From assembly GCA_029844215.1 (NCBI GenBank), contig CM056736.1:54807562-54871561 (forward strand): 64,000 bases of DNA. The letters run 5' to 3'. Numbering within the stretch: the stretch's first letter is position 1; every line of letters starts with the position of its first letter. The notes beneath the pieces were generated by a model. It was not told the DNA's origin and ran no database searches. It saw only the letters and a list, made by a program, of their open reading frames with translations. Of this stretch, positions 43,613-54,559 are shown piece by piece. Source of the stretch: Przewalskia tangutica (lineage: Eukaryota > Streptophyta > Magnoliopsida > Solanales > Solanaceae). Made by a program: the position numbers and the translations under genes.

Positions 43613-45339
43613 GGACATATTTGAGTCATTGACTATCATATTGTCGTTACATTTTTATGTACAATATAATATTATTTTTTTATTAAATGTTGCAATTAAA
43701 TAATTTTAAAAATATATTAAATTGTAAAGATATACTAATTTTTAGAAATATATGATAAAAAAAATATTTTAAATAGTTTTAGATCTATTAAAAAGAATAT
43801 TCTAGTAAATTTGCATAAATGTGGGCCAAACAGAAAATTGTTTACATTTTCAAAAGTCTTACGTAATTATAGCCAAACACCCTATCAGTTTTAGAAAGCA
43901 GTTTTGTAAAATTACTTACAAAAAGCAAACTTTTTTGAAGGCAGTGAAACAATTAAGTCATAACACATTTCTTCACTTGAAAAGTGTATATGAAAAGTGT
44001 ATAATATGGGTCCCACTTTCCAAGCAAATACAAATTCTGAATGGCCGATCGTCATTCATTCTCTGCAAGACTTTTCCCTCCTTTCTTAATCTTCTTCCTT
44101 GTTTTATTCATCCTCCGTTAATTTCATTTTCATATCTTCTTTTTCTATTCTATTTAATGTATGTAATCATTTAAATTTGATGTATTTAAATCCGTAAACT
44201 CATTTAGTCCCAATAAATATTGTGGATTAATATAATTTAACTAATTATTTAAATCCCTTAAATATCAACTTAATTAATAGTTCAATTTTGTTAAGCTAGT
44301 TCATTTAGTTGAGCTACAAATGATGAATCTAATTTGTTAAGTCAAAAATGTTATTTTATCTTAGAGGTATGTCAAGTTAAATAAAGAGCTAATACGTTCA
44401 TGTCACGTGTTAAAATAACATAGCATATGCTAGTTAAATTAAAGCTCAATGAAAATTTGACATAAATTAAAGTGACACGTTCCGATTAATCAAATATGAT
44501 CGTGTCAACTTCAATTGATTGGTATAAAAGAATTTGTCCTTATCTAGATGACTCAAAGTAACCCCTCTTATTCCTTCGCTGGTTATCCCAGTCATCATCA
44601 TCGTCCGCGTTATTTGTGGTCCTGTTTCCATCATTTTGCTGAATCGGTCATCACTATGCATCGGAGTTCGCTCACCATTATTAATATTTCGCCAAGTCTG
44701 ACCGTTGATATCTTGTAGAGCCTCAAAACCTAGTGGCACATCTAGGTTGTCATGATATCATCAACATGGTTACAACGAGTTGGTTATTGCATTGGTCTCC
44801 AATTACATGGTGAATTTTCTCTTGGTAAACAAATAGAAGGAAGTTAGCAAAGAGTTAATGACATATCAAAACTATACTACAATTGCTCTGGTTCTACAGA
44901 GGGCGTCAAATTATTTAATCTAATATTTTAAATTAAACTGTTTAATCTAAAATTCAAACTGTCACGCGTCATCTTCCATGTTGTTCGTGTACTATAGCCA
45001 TAGTTTGACTAATACATATTTGAAATTTACGTCAAATTATTAAATACATGATATTAATTTCTACATGAAATTTTATAATTTATTCATAATTAATTAATAT
45101 GCATATCATCTTTATTTATATCTTAATAATGGTAAACTAAAAATGATTTATTATAAATATTGGGTGTGAGCAATTATTTTCCTCCTATTATTATACCCAT
45201 TTACTGAGGATGGAGCATTACTAGACAGATTAGAAAAACCTCTGTATATTGACGTCACAATTTTATTTTGATATATTCATATTAGAGTTTTTCCTGAATT
45301 TTTACCTTATTTAAAATCAAAGACCGGAGCATCTTAGTG
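43613..45339. other. AT-rich intergenic DNA
   Basis: No coding motif, LTR end or tandem array is visible. The minus-strand frame at 44467-44739 (90 codons, MPLGFEALQDING start) has no family signature that I recognise and no neighbouring exon. The frame at 43821-44174 is AT-rich and looks accidental. Confidence 0.6.
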
Positions 45340-46130
45340 TCAGAGAAATCCCTAGTAACTTCGTCGCTCCAAAATTATTTGGCACTCTTTTGGCAGTTCA
45401 ATCCTCACGGTAATAATTATGCCAATTCTGCCTAACATACCCTTTTGCAGTTTACTCGCTAGCGTCATCACTCACTGGACGAGCCTTTCCCAAAAGTTTT
45501 ACTTGAACCTACCTTTGCTAAGGGCCAACGGTGTGAATTCTTCAACCTTTCGCACCTTGTTCTTCAAAGTCTCGACATCGAGGTGCCAAACCTTCCCGTC
45601 GATGTGAGCTCTCGGGGCCAGCTACGCTTCCTCTTCTAGAACAATGACAGCCTAGTATGATTTCCCCTTCCGAAAGTGCCACAGCCATATTGACTATCGA
45701 AGTATGTTCTACTTTGGACTTGGTCATGCAAGGGATCCCCCCAGAAAACATAAGAAAGTCGATTCGCTACCTATGAACGGAAGGGCCCCCGTTATGTAGT
45801 TTTTTTCTTTCATAAGAAAACATCTTGTAAACTAAGATTAGTCAGTCAAAAGAAGATATCGCCCCCCATGCTCCCACGGTCTTCCTAACCGCTAAGGGTC
45901 GGGCTTAGAGCGCGTGAAACTCATCACTACCTTGTAAGGGTGTTGAGACCATAGCATGTTACACAAAAGCGTCGCTTTCTCTGTAGTGTTGTCGCACAGC
46001 TGCCCGCCTAGAAGATTCCTCTCAGGCGCCGATGAGCACATTGAACTATCCATGTGGCTGAGAGCCCAGGCACCAGGCCGTCTTTGGATCCGTGCGAGGT
46101 GTGCTACCGCACAGGGTCCCCAGAAAAATA
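45340..46130. other. Probable organelle-derived insertion (NUMT/NUPT candidate)
   Basis: Base composition rises to about half GC against AT-rich flanks. There is no transposon signature, and the style resembles plant mitochondrial intergenic DNA. It contains a short, clear fragment of large-subunit rRNA (45572-45617). The rest is not identified. The frames at 45419-45607 and 45956-46141 are not supported as genes. Confidence 0.45.
45572..45617 (-). rRNA. Short fragment of organellar-type LSU rRNA
   Basis: The minus strand reads GAGCTCACATCGACGGGAAG and then GTTTGGCACCTCGATGTCG, matching the very conserved segment near the peptidyl-transferase centre of bacterial-type 23S rRNA. The match stops abruptly on both sides after about 45 bases. 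It is a fragment, not a gene. Confidence 0.6.
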
Positions 46131-46429
46131 AAAAAATTTAGAGCCCCTTTTTTATTTTTTATTGAGTAGTATTAGCCAGAATTTACTGTAAAGGTTCATA
46201 ATTCGCAGGTCTTAGCCCAATTAAGGATCCACTTTTACGAATTAGAACAGGACCCCAAAATATTTAAGATGACTCTACTCAGCACAAATTGGCAACAAAA
46301 CTTACTTGCATATCCATCAGTGACCAATTCAAATATATAGTATTATATTTTGGAGAAGCTAATAAGAAACAATGTTTTTGTTATGGTAAGCTTTGGGGCG
46401 AAGTTACAAGCTGCTTTGTAAACGTGTAT

Positions 46430-46612
46430 AGGTGTAAAGTAAAGATCACCACCCATAATTAGAATATTTGTGTAAATATAATTATGGTAAGACTAGGATT
46501 TCTCTTGTATATGGGATTATGATTCCTATTGTAATTGGAATGAACATTGTACACCTATATATATTTGATATTAATGAGAAGACTCTCCAAGAGAGATTAA
46601 TATCATCTTACA
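46430..46612 (+). repeat. Copia B 5' LTR, left edge uncertain
   Basis: The LTR ends ATCTTACA at 46612, right before the primer-binding site. The start cannot be fixed without the partner LTR; TGTAAATATAATTATGG at about 46471 or a TG a little upstream are candidates. Confidence 0.5.
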
Positions 46613-46626
46613 TGGTATCAAGAGCT
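46613..46626 (+). other. Primer-binding site of copia B
   Basis: TGGTATCAAGAGCT, complementary to the 3' end of initiator methionine tRNA, abutting the LTR end. Confidence 0.85.
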
Positions 46627-46749
46627 TAAACCAAAAACCCTAGAATTTTTTAGCAGTCGCCTCCCCCCCCATCGGGCATCTCAGCCGCGACGCTTCCCCC
46701 TCTCCTCCCAAAATTCTTGGTTTTTCTTCTTCATTCCTCTCTTCACTAA

Positions 46750-47475
46750 ATGGATACTCAGGATTCTTCCAATACTTCTGACGCTTCCACCTCCACAAAT
46801 CCCACCACCACGTTGTCATCCCCTTTTCATCTCGCTCTAACTGTTACCAACATCAAAAATTATAGTCTCATTCTTATTGATCAAGAAAACAGTCAGTATT
46901 TTCCTTGGCTTGAACTGTTTCGTAATCATGCATGTCTCTATAACGTTTTTGACCATATCGATGACACTATTTTGCGCCCTCCGAAGGTTGATGATTCTAC
47001 TTGGCGTCTTCTAGACGCCGGCGTCAAACAGTTGATTTATGGTAGTATTTCTCAGGATCTTCTTCTTACTATCATGAAATCTGGCGCCACAACACTTGAT
47101 TTATGAAACCGCTTGGAGGAAATATTTCAAGATAACAAGCACACTCATGCGGTGTATTTGGAAGAATAATTTAACAATACACGCCTTGAAAATTTATCCA
47201 ACATGACTGAGTACTTCAGACAGTTAAAACTACTGGCGGATCAATTATCCAACGTCGACACGCCTGTATCGGACACTAAAATGATGTTGCAATTGATTGC
47301 AGGCCTTCCCAAAGGCGACTATGATACGTTAGCCACTGTGATTCAATAGGCAGATTCGTTACCCAGTTTCAACAAAGCTCGCTCACAGTTGTTGCTTGAA
47401 GAGACCCGTCGTGGTAAGCAGGATGAGCACAGTCAGCAGGCGTCAGCCGTTGGCACGCAACCCAAGACCAGACGT
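46750..47475 (+). pseudogene. gag: Copia B gag, N-terminal part
   Basis: Opens MDTQDSSNTSDAS, then FHLALTVTNIKNYS and YFPWLELFRNHA, the copia gag N-terminal pattern also seen in copia A. In the same frame a UBN2-type segment continues: YFRQLKLLADQLSNV and LQLIAGLPKGDYDTL. Three in-frame stops interrupt it (TGA at about 47104, TAA at about 47167, TAG at about 47348), each one base change from a sense codon. There is no frameshift to the Athila-like insertion at 47476. Confidence 0.85.
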
Positions 47476-48703
47476 TGATGCGCAATTTATGCACACACTA
47501 ATGCAAGTGCACGTGTCGTGACAAGTAATATAGTCTAGAAGACCGAGTTATCGTCCTCAGAGATTAGTGTTCAATTCTCAAATTCTATTCTATGGTATCT
47601 ATTTGGTAACCGATGATTGATAAATTGTTTATAACTATAATTAAGAATGCTAACTAGACTACTTTGTTTTACTTCAGTTATGGTGGAAATAGGGCTTCCA
47701 AATCTCCTCAATTATCCGCTCATCTTACTTGTTAATGTAATTAATTATGGTTCTTCTTCTATTTTGAGATAGCATGTTAACTAAGTCGTTTTATACTCTT
47801 TTTAAGGTAATATAAACACTCAACCCCAATATAGAACTCTTCTACCTTTCTGTGATAAGATTGACTATAAAGAAGGATTAAGAGCAATAACCTATTAATA
47901 CTACACAAGTATCGGGGTACTTTCGTCCACGATTTAACCTATGTTTATTCAACTATAGCATATTCACAATCTCCCCTTTCGACTTTCGATTAGAAATCAT
48001 ATGGATTATGATAATTAGTGATCAATTAATTACCAAACATTCAAGACAATTATTGAATAAATCTCAACAATGATAAGAAGAACCAAAACATGCATTAATT
48101 CATAAGAATATGTTTCAAGTGATTTGACATGGAAAGCCCTAGATTAAGTTAGTTCCTAGCCATAGACATGACAAGAACTAAACTAATATCCAACATAAAC
48201 TATAAAGAAATAAAACAAGAAACAAGAAATTACTAAGAAGTGGTCTCTAATCTTGATCTCCAAAGTTGTGTGAATTGGCAAGGGTTTGGAACCCTTAATA
48301 TTGACCTAAAGGCTTCTTTTTATAGCCTCCAATTCGTTTTACAGGTTTTCCTTCAGGCCTTGGCCCATTCCCATTCGAATTTGCCAGTTTTCCCGCTCGG
48401 CGCGCGGCCACACAGCCAGCGCGCGGCTGAAACTCCTGCGTCTCAGTAAATTGGGCGTGGCGCTCGACTGCCTTCTTTGGGCGCGGCGCCTGTTCGTGCT
48501 GCGGTTCGCCAACTTTCTCGCTTTTTGAGCTCTGGAACCTCTGTTTCTGCCCTCTTTTTGCTCCTTTTCCGCCAATAAGCCATTTTAAACCAATATGACT
48601 CAAAAGAAGGAAAATTTATCCTAAGACGACACGTATTTGTACAAAAATGGGCAAAAGACTAACTAAAAATGACTCAAAGGGTGTATATAAAATACACCGA
48701 TCA
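47476..48703 (-). repeat. Athila-like 3' LTR
   Basis: Minus strand TGATCGGTGTATTTTATAT to GCGCATCA. Pairs with 54560-55785. Indel differences cluster in the GC-rich part (48395-48500). A TATA-like box lies near 48315-48323 on the minus strand. Confidence 0.93.
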
Positions 48704-48743
48704 AACACCCCCAAACTTAACCTTTGCTCGCCCTCGAGCAAAG
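48704..48743 (-). other. Polypurine tract with adjoining 9-bp hairpin
   Basis: Minus strand AAGTTTGGGGGTGTT abuts the 3' LTR. Next to it CTTTGCTCG (48722-48730) and CGAGCAAAG (48735-48743) form a perfect 9-bp stem with a 4-base loop. Confidence 0.8.
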
Positions 48744-49941
48744 ATCAAAAGAAAGAATTAAAGACAAGAGGAAAAAGGAAATAGACTGACTCAAAGACAC
48801 TGATCACTTTGTTGCATCATTGTTACTTAGAAAAGCATGAAGGTTAGCAAAATAATATGCATGAACATATATCATGATTTTTTTTAGCATTCTAAACACA
48901 TTAAGTTAGATATTTCGCAAATTCAATTTAATCATGCTCAATGGAAGTAAGAATACCTAACTATGCATGTCAATTTCAAAATCCTATGGCATGTTTACTT
49001 GTCATTCTCCACTAATCATAGATACACATGTAAGAGATCTTCAGGGCTTGTCAGGGTTGTAATGTAGGCTTAGGCATGGATAGGTAAAAATAGACATTTA
49101 GGCTCTTTTTATGTACCATAAGCTCTTTTACTTTTCAATTCTTCCCTTTTCTTTTGATTTTCTTTCTTCACTTCATACCTATCTTTCCCTTCTTTTGTTT
49201 TGAGAGAATGAAGTGTATTATGAATAACATGCACCCCAAACTTAGGCTTTTGTCTATTTATTATTACTTTTTCACTGGGGTGCATCAAAATTGTTCACTC
49301 TTTTTGTCTCTTTTTTAACACTTTCTATTCCAATCACAAAAAAAATTCACTTATGGCACAAGTGTGGAATTATAGGGTATCAAAGAAAAAGTCTAATTTT
49401 TAGGCTCAAAGAGGCTGACTAGGGATATTTTGAATATCATGAATAGGCAAAAGTGGTAAGAAAGGGCTAATAAAGAATTGCCTGAGTCATCTCCCTAACA
49501 TGCATATCCTAACTATTTCGCCTCAAATAGAAAGCAAGCATACACATAGGTTTAATCATAAACAATGCACAAGTCAAGCAAGATACCCCAAATAATCTGA
49601 TTTCATGAATTTTTGGCATATCTAACCTAAGTGTTTAGATGGTTGCTTCTAATTCCATTACATTATTCAACCTTACTTCACTAGGCGATTCAAGTAACTG
49701 CAGCATGAATGATCTTTAAAGAAAAAAAAATATATGACTCAAAAATACTTAAAACAAATCAAAAAGACTAAAAAATAATAAGACAAATAAGACACCCCCC
49801 AAACTTAAATCACACATTGTCCCCAATGTGTGCAAGACTAAAAAAAAGATAAAATAAAGGAAATAAGACAACTTACAAACTTGGTTTAAAGTGGTGGCGG
49901 TGGCGGTGGATAATGCATGGACCACTGGTTGAACAAAGAAT
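48744..49941 (-). other. Athila-like 3' untranslated region
   Basis: No coding frame. Two further CCCAAACTTA motifs (minus strand TAAGTTTGGG) occur at about 49235 and 49798. The first lies within inverted arms ATGCACCCC (49229-49237) and GGGGTGCAT (49277-49285). The second is beside the palindrome CACATTG/CAATGTG (49813-49830). Such tracts are common upstream of 3' LTRs in Athila elements. Confidence 0.7.
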
Positions 49942-51055
49942 TCATCTCATCAAATCTCTGGTGCAATTGTTGTTGCTCTGCCTTAATTCTTGTTGTCCTT
50001 GCCTCAGGTCCTGTTGACCTTGTATCATTATGTCAAAGTTCTGCATCATTCTCCTCTGGTTCATGAGCAACTGCTCCATTATAGGCACTGGAGGTTCAAA
50101 TTCTTGGGGTTGCTGCTGGCTGCTTCCTGCTTCATGTTGAGCCTCTGTCTCAGGCTCATCTTCATCCATGGCAGCCTCTGCTGCTGCCAGTCTTTGGTCT
50201 CCTTCGTCTTTCTTCTTTGGAGGAGTGGTGCAGGAAGGAATGCACTATCCCATATGACACAGGAGGTTGGACTTTCTCATATGTATCAGTGGGTAGGGTT
50301 GGGACCCCATGTCTGGAGCATAAGCTGCTAATAAGTGAGCCATGTCCCAACCCACCTGTCGTTACCAACCTGTTGGTTTCTCCAATGTTTTGCAATATAT
50401 CCTTCCCAACGTCAATCGTCCTTCCTGACATGATTCCATATATCATTTTTATTCTATCTACTGACACTCTGGTGAAGTGCATCGATGGAATTAAGCGGCA
50501 GACGATTTAAATATAACCAACCTTGTCATTTTGTTGGTCGACATCATTGATTCTCTTGATCCATTTCTTGCAATATCATACTCAGCCCGGGGTAGCTTCT
50601 GCGTACTTGCGACATCGATCAATGTTGTTGGTGTCTCTAGACCAAGTTCTGAAATAGCTCCGTTCGTCACCTCTTTCTTCAACATCAGCTGTTTTTAATA
50701 GCACATTTACCACTTCTGCCATCACAGGCACATACCATCCCCTCACAAAGCATCTATCATCCACCCTCTCTGGAAAGTTAGCATTAAATTTTCTCACCAT
50801 TATTGTGTTCTTCGGTGCTATTCTTTCTGGGTTAACAAATCTCTTCCACCCCATGACCTCTATCATCGCCCGAATAGGCTCATAGGCATCTCCCTCCTCA
50901 AATGACTCTCTTTGGTACTCCATTCCTCTTTCAGGGATCAAGGGTCTAGTACTAAGTTTTTGATATCTATCCTCAGCTTTTTGGCTGACAAACCTAGTAG
51001 TGTCATATTGAGAGACGGAAGTGGATGTGGAAGCTCTCCTCTTCTTGGCAGACAT
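49942..51055 (-). pseudogene. Athila-like extra ORF in the env position
   Basis: Begins MSAKKRRASTST at 51055 (an upstream in-frame ATG at 51091 is less likely). It continues with RPLIPERGMEYQ, IEVMGWKRFVNPE and KFNANFPE, which I recognise as the widespread 'putative plant transposon protein' domain of unknown function. Later parts are in other frames: KLPRAEYDIARNGS (about 50560-50600), GHGSLISSLCSRHGVPTLP (about 50320-50375), and a C-terminal Gln-rich, probably coiled segment with MDEDEPETEAQHEAGSS (50169-49942). At least two frameshifts near 50600 and 50165 break it. Its place, after gag-pol and before the 3' tract, is where Athila elements carry an env-like gene. No signal peptide or membrane segment is seen. 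Confidence 0.7.
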
Positions 51056-51918
51056 TTTTAGATAAACTTGGCAGCGTTTCCTTTGTTTCAACGATATTAC
51101 CCAACACTATCAATCAATAATCAGCAGCTACAACACTCTTCAACCCTCACACTTCACTCAAAAGCTCCGGCACAATACCACACGCTCACTTCATATGATC
51201 TTCCGCGAAATATCACACCCAACTTTAACACACCACACACCTTCCACCAATAAAGCACCTCCTCACCTATTACCTCCCCTGACTGTATTGAAGATTTCAA
51301 GAAAAGTGATAAAGGTTGCCTTGGACGGTGTTCTTCAAGATTTTCTTGTTCCTAATGATGTATTGAGGCAATGGAATGAGGGTTGTTATTTAAGAAGGTT
51401 AAGGGTTTGAGGAAATTAAGTACTTTGGTTGTGATTAGGTTTAGTTTGTGGAAGATTTTTAGGAAAAGGGGTTAATTTCGTGGGTTTTGGAGAGAGTGAA
51501 GGTTTGAGTTTTGATTTGGAGTGAGGGAAATCGGATTTAGGGCTCCTTTAAAATTCAGAATTTCCGCGTGTGCCCTCGCCGCAACGCGCCTAAACCTGCG
51601 ACCTACGAACTTCAGTGTGTGGCGCTCGATTTAGCCGCGGCTAAACTCTGCGCTTTTACGGAATTTTGGCGCATACCCTACTGGCGTCGCGGCGCTGAGC
51701 CGATTTTTCTTTTTTTCTCTTTTGATTTCTCAGTTTTCGTCCTCCAAATTCTTGGCCCTGTACCTGTCATCACAACATATAAACAATACCCTCCGTGAGG
51801 TTGTTCTAAGTTAAAAAAAAAACTAAATTGCATCAAATTGAATAAAATAAAATAACTTTGGGTTGCCTCCCAAGTAGCGCTGTCTTTAACTTCTTTTAGC
51901 CAGATGCAAGTTCTTTAC
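51056..51918 (-). other. Spacer between protease and extra ORF
   Basis: Non-coding. On the minus strand right after the protease frame lies GACAGCGCTACTTGGGAGGC (51866-51885), a sequence I associate with the region following pol in Athila elements. A GC-rich patch at 51565-51695 contains TCGCGGCGCT-type tracts like those of the LTR. Confidence 0.6.
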
Positions 51919-54380
51919 TCAAGAGACATGGGGTAAATTAACCCCACAGCCTATCCATTTCATCAACATTTTTCGCTTCCTCATTCTGTTTTTTTTTTTT
52001 TCAAGAGGAGGTTTAACATTACTTACCTGTTTTGTCGGGCTTATTTCCCTTGCTATTGTTTGTGTTGGCTCAACCGATGTGCTGACAATGCTAACTGCAA
52101 AGCACTTGCTCATGACTGGGGGTTCAATGCTGTCTTTGAACACTTTGAACACTATCTCTTCACTTTCCACTCTAAGTGTCAGCTCACCTTTTTCCACATC
52201 AATCAGGGCTCTCCCGGTTGCCAAGAACGGTCTTCCCAATATTATGAGGATCTCATCATCTTCCTCCATATCAAGGATGAGGAAGTCTGCAGGAAAGAAG
52301 AATTTTCCCACCTTAACTAAGACATCTTCAATCTTTCCCCTGGGATGCACCACTGTCCTATCTGCTAACTGCAAGCTCACAGTGGTTGGTTTGGCTTCAC
52401 CTAACCCCAACCTCTTAAAAATAGACAAGGGCATAAGATTTATGCTAGCCCCCAAATCACAAAGGGCCCTATTACATGTTACCCTGCCAACTGTGCAAGG
52501 CAGTGTGAAGCTCTCTGGATCCTTGAGTTTAGGGGGAAATTTGTTCTGCAAGATGGAACTGCATTCCTCTGTCAGTGCCACCATCTCATACTCCGCCAAC
52601 TTCTTCTTCTTCCCTAGAATTTCCTTCATGAATTTAAAATAAGTGGGCATTTTCTCCAATGCCTCAATGAATGGAATGTTATTATGTAGCTTTCTGAATA
52701 TCTCCAAGAACTTGGAGAATTGCTTATCAACCACTTCTTTTGCAACCTCTGCGGGAAAGGAATTCTCTCAGTGTACTCCTTCACTGGGACTGTTGGAGCT
52801 TTCTCTAATATCGGGCGTTCTTCAGTAGCCCTATCCCTCTCTGCATCTACTCTCTGTTCAACCACAGGCTGGGGTGTAAGTTGTTCTAACTGTTTTCCAT
52901 TCCTCAGCTGCACTGTTTGGCACTGTTCTCTGGGGTTCATCTCTGTATTGCTAGGCAACGTGCCCTGTGGCCTGTTGTTTGCCATCTTCGCTAGTTGTCC
53001 CACCTGCGTCTCTAAATTCCTGATAGAGGATCTGGTCTCTACCATGAACTGGGTCTGTGAGTTGTTGAGTGTCAACAGGGCTGCTCTCAACTCATCTGGT
53101 TTCTCTTGTTGAGCAGGTGCACTGAATTGTTGTGAAGATGAGGCCTGAGTGAATGGTTGCTGATTTTGGTACTGGCCTCGAAATTGGTTCTGCTGCCCTT
53201 GATCACCTCTCCATGAAAAGTTAGGGTGATTCCTCCACCCTGGATTGTAGGTATTTGAGTAGGGGTTGTTCTGGGGCCTTTGATAATTCCCTACTGCTTG
53301 GCATTCTGCTTGCTCGATCGAGATGTTGTTAGGATCAGCTGATGGGCACCTATCAAAGGTATGTGGACCTCCACACATCTCGCAACTCAATGGCATTTGG
53401 ACTGCATTCACTGACACTGTGTTTTATTGCAGTTGCTTGGTCAGAAGAGCAACTTGTGCATTTAATGCTGTGATGACATCAATCTCATGGACTCCTATTG
53501 CTCTTCTACCACTCAACCCTCTGTCCTCTGTTACATGATTATTGGTGGCCATGTCTTCCAATAAATCATGAGCTTCGTGTGCTGTCTTTCTCATGAAAGT
53601 TCCACCTGCGGCTGCGTCAATGATAGTTCTGGTAGTCCCACTTAGCCCATTGTAGAAAATATGGACCAAATTCCACAACTCAATGCTATGGTGTGGACAC
53701 TTCCTTTGCAAATCTTTAAATCTCTCTCAAGCCTCATAGAGTGACTCTCCATCAGCTTGATAAAAATTGTTCAACTCCCCTCTCAGCTTAGCGGCTTTAG
53801 ACGGTGGGAAAAACTTTGCTAAAAACTTATGTGCCAGCTCCTGCCATGTGAATATCGAATCTGTGGGCAAGGAATTCAACCAAACTTTCGCTCTATCCCT
53901 GAGTGAGAAGGGAAAGAGCCTCAATCGGATGGCGGCGTCAGTAACGCCATTGTACTTGAAAGTTGCACACAACTCCAAGAAGTTCGCTATGTGCATGTGA
54001 GGATCTTCCGATGGCAACCCTCCGAACTGAACGGTATTCTGCACCATACTCAGGATCGCAGGCTTGATTTCAAAATTGTTTGCTCCTATTACTGGGAGCC
54101 TGATGCAAGTTTGTGCTCCATTCACCCTTGGCAGCACATAATCTCCCAAGCTTCTCTCAGCTTGGACCTGGACCCTCTCTTCTACATCCATTGGCAATCT
54201 CCGGGGCATCCTTTGGTTAGGTTGATGATCACTTAACCCTTCGTTCATCTCATTGTTATTTTGTAAGCCCCCCATCGCTATTAAGGCCAAAACTCGTTGG
54301 TTTCTCCTGTTCTGTTTGCAAGTCTTTTTAATTTCCGGATTGAAGTGAACAAGTGTATCTGCTCTTCTTCTTCTTCGCAT
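51919..54380 (-). pseudogene. gag-pro: Athila-like gag-protease
   Basis: About 820 codons. Gag: starts near 54380 or at the later MGG (about 54279); capsid core with FEIKPAILSMVQ, DPHMHIANFLELC, RLRLFPFSLRDRAKVWLNSLP and KFLAKFFPPSKAAKLRGEL, the plant gypsy gag pattern. A CCHC-type knuckle CEMCGGPHTFDRC follows, then a Gln/Asn-rich linker. Protease: ALCDLGASINLMPLSIF (D-L-G-A active site, usual for Athila) and ILGRPFLATGRALIDV. Two in-frame stops (TGA near 53725, TAA near 53424) and one frameshift at an A-run near 52735 interrupt it. No RT follows. The protein would build particles but could not copy the element itself. Confidence 0.88.
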
Positions 54381-54535
54381 AAACTAGATGCCTGCAACAG
54401 ATCAAAATCAACAAACGGATCACGGCACACTGGTTTTCACGAATAAAAGAGAAAAATATAGTAATAATAAAAACACAAAAATAAAAATCCAATTAGAAAT
54501 TAAGAATAGATGAAATTGATATTGAACTACGCCAA

Positions 54536-54553
54536 TCCCCGGCAACGGCGCCA
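54536..54553 (-). other. Primer-binding site, aspartate tRNA type
   Basis: The plus strand TCCCCGGCAACGGCGCCA equals the 3' end of plant tRNA-Asp with its CCA. On the minus strand it starts TGGCGCCGTTGCC, six bases after the 5' LTR. This is the usual primer for Athila-type elements. Confidence 0.88.
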
Positions 54554-54559
54554 AAAACT

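Noticed and set aside
42666..43878. DNA transposon with GTTTGGCC and GGCCAAAC-like ends
   Set aside because: Terminal match is only about 7-8 bases, no target duplication is visible, and two alternative right ends exist (about 43824 and 43872).
44467..44739. 90-codon minus-strand frame as a gene or exon
   Set aside because: No recognised domain, no splice context and no neighbouring coding sequence.
45572..45617. Functional rRNA gene
   Set aside because: Only about 46 bases match and both edges are abrupt.
49942..51091. Envelope glycoprotein gene
   Set aside because: It occupies the env position, but no signal peptide, membrane segment or fusion motif is seen; the domain is one of unknown function in plant transposons.
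54536..54553. Part of a tRNA-Asp gene
   Set aside because: Only the last 18 bases of the tRNA with its CCA are present; this is a primer-binding site next to an LTR.
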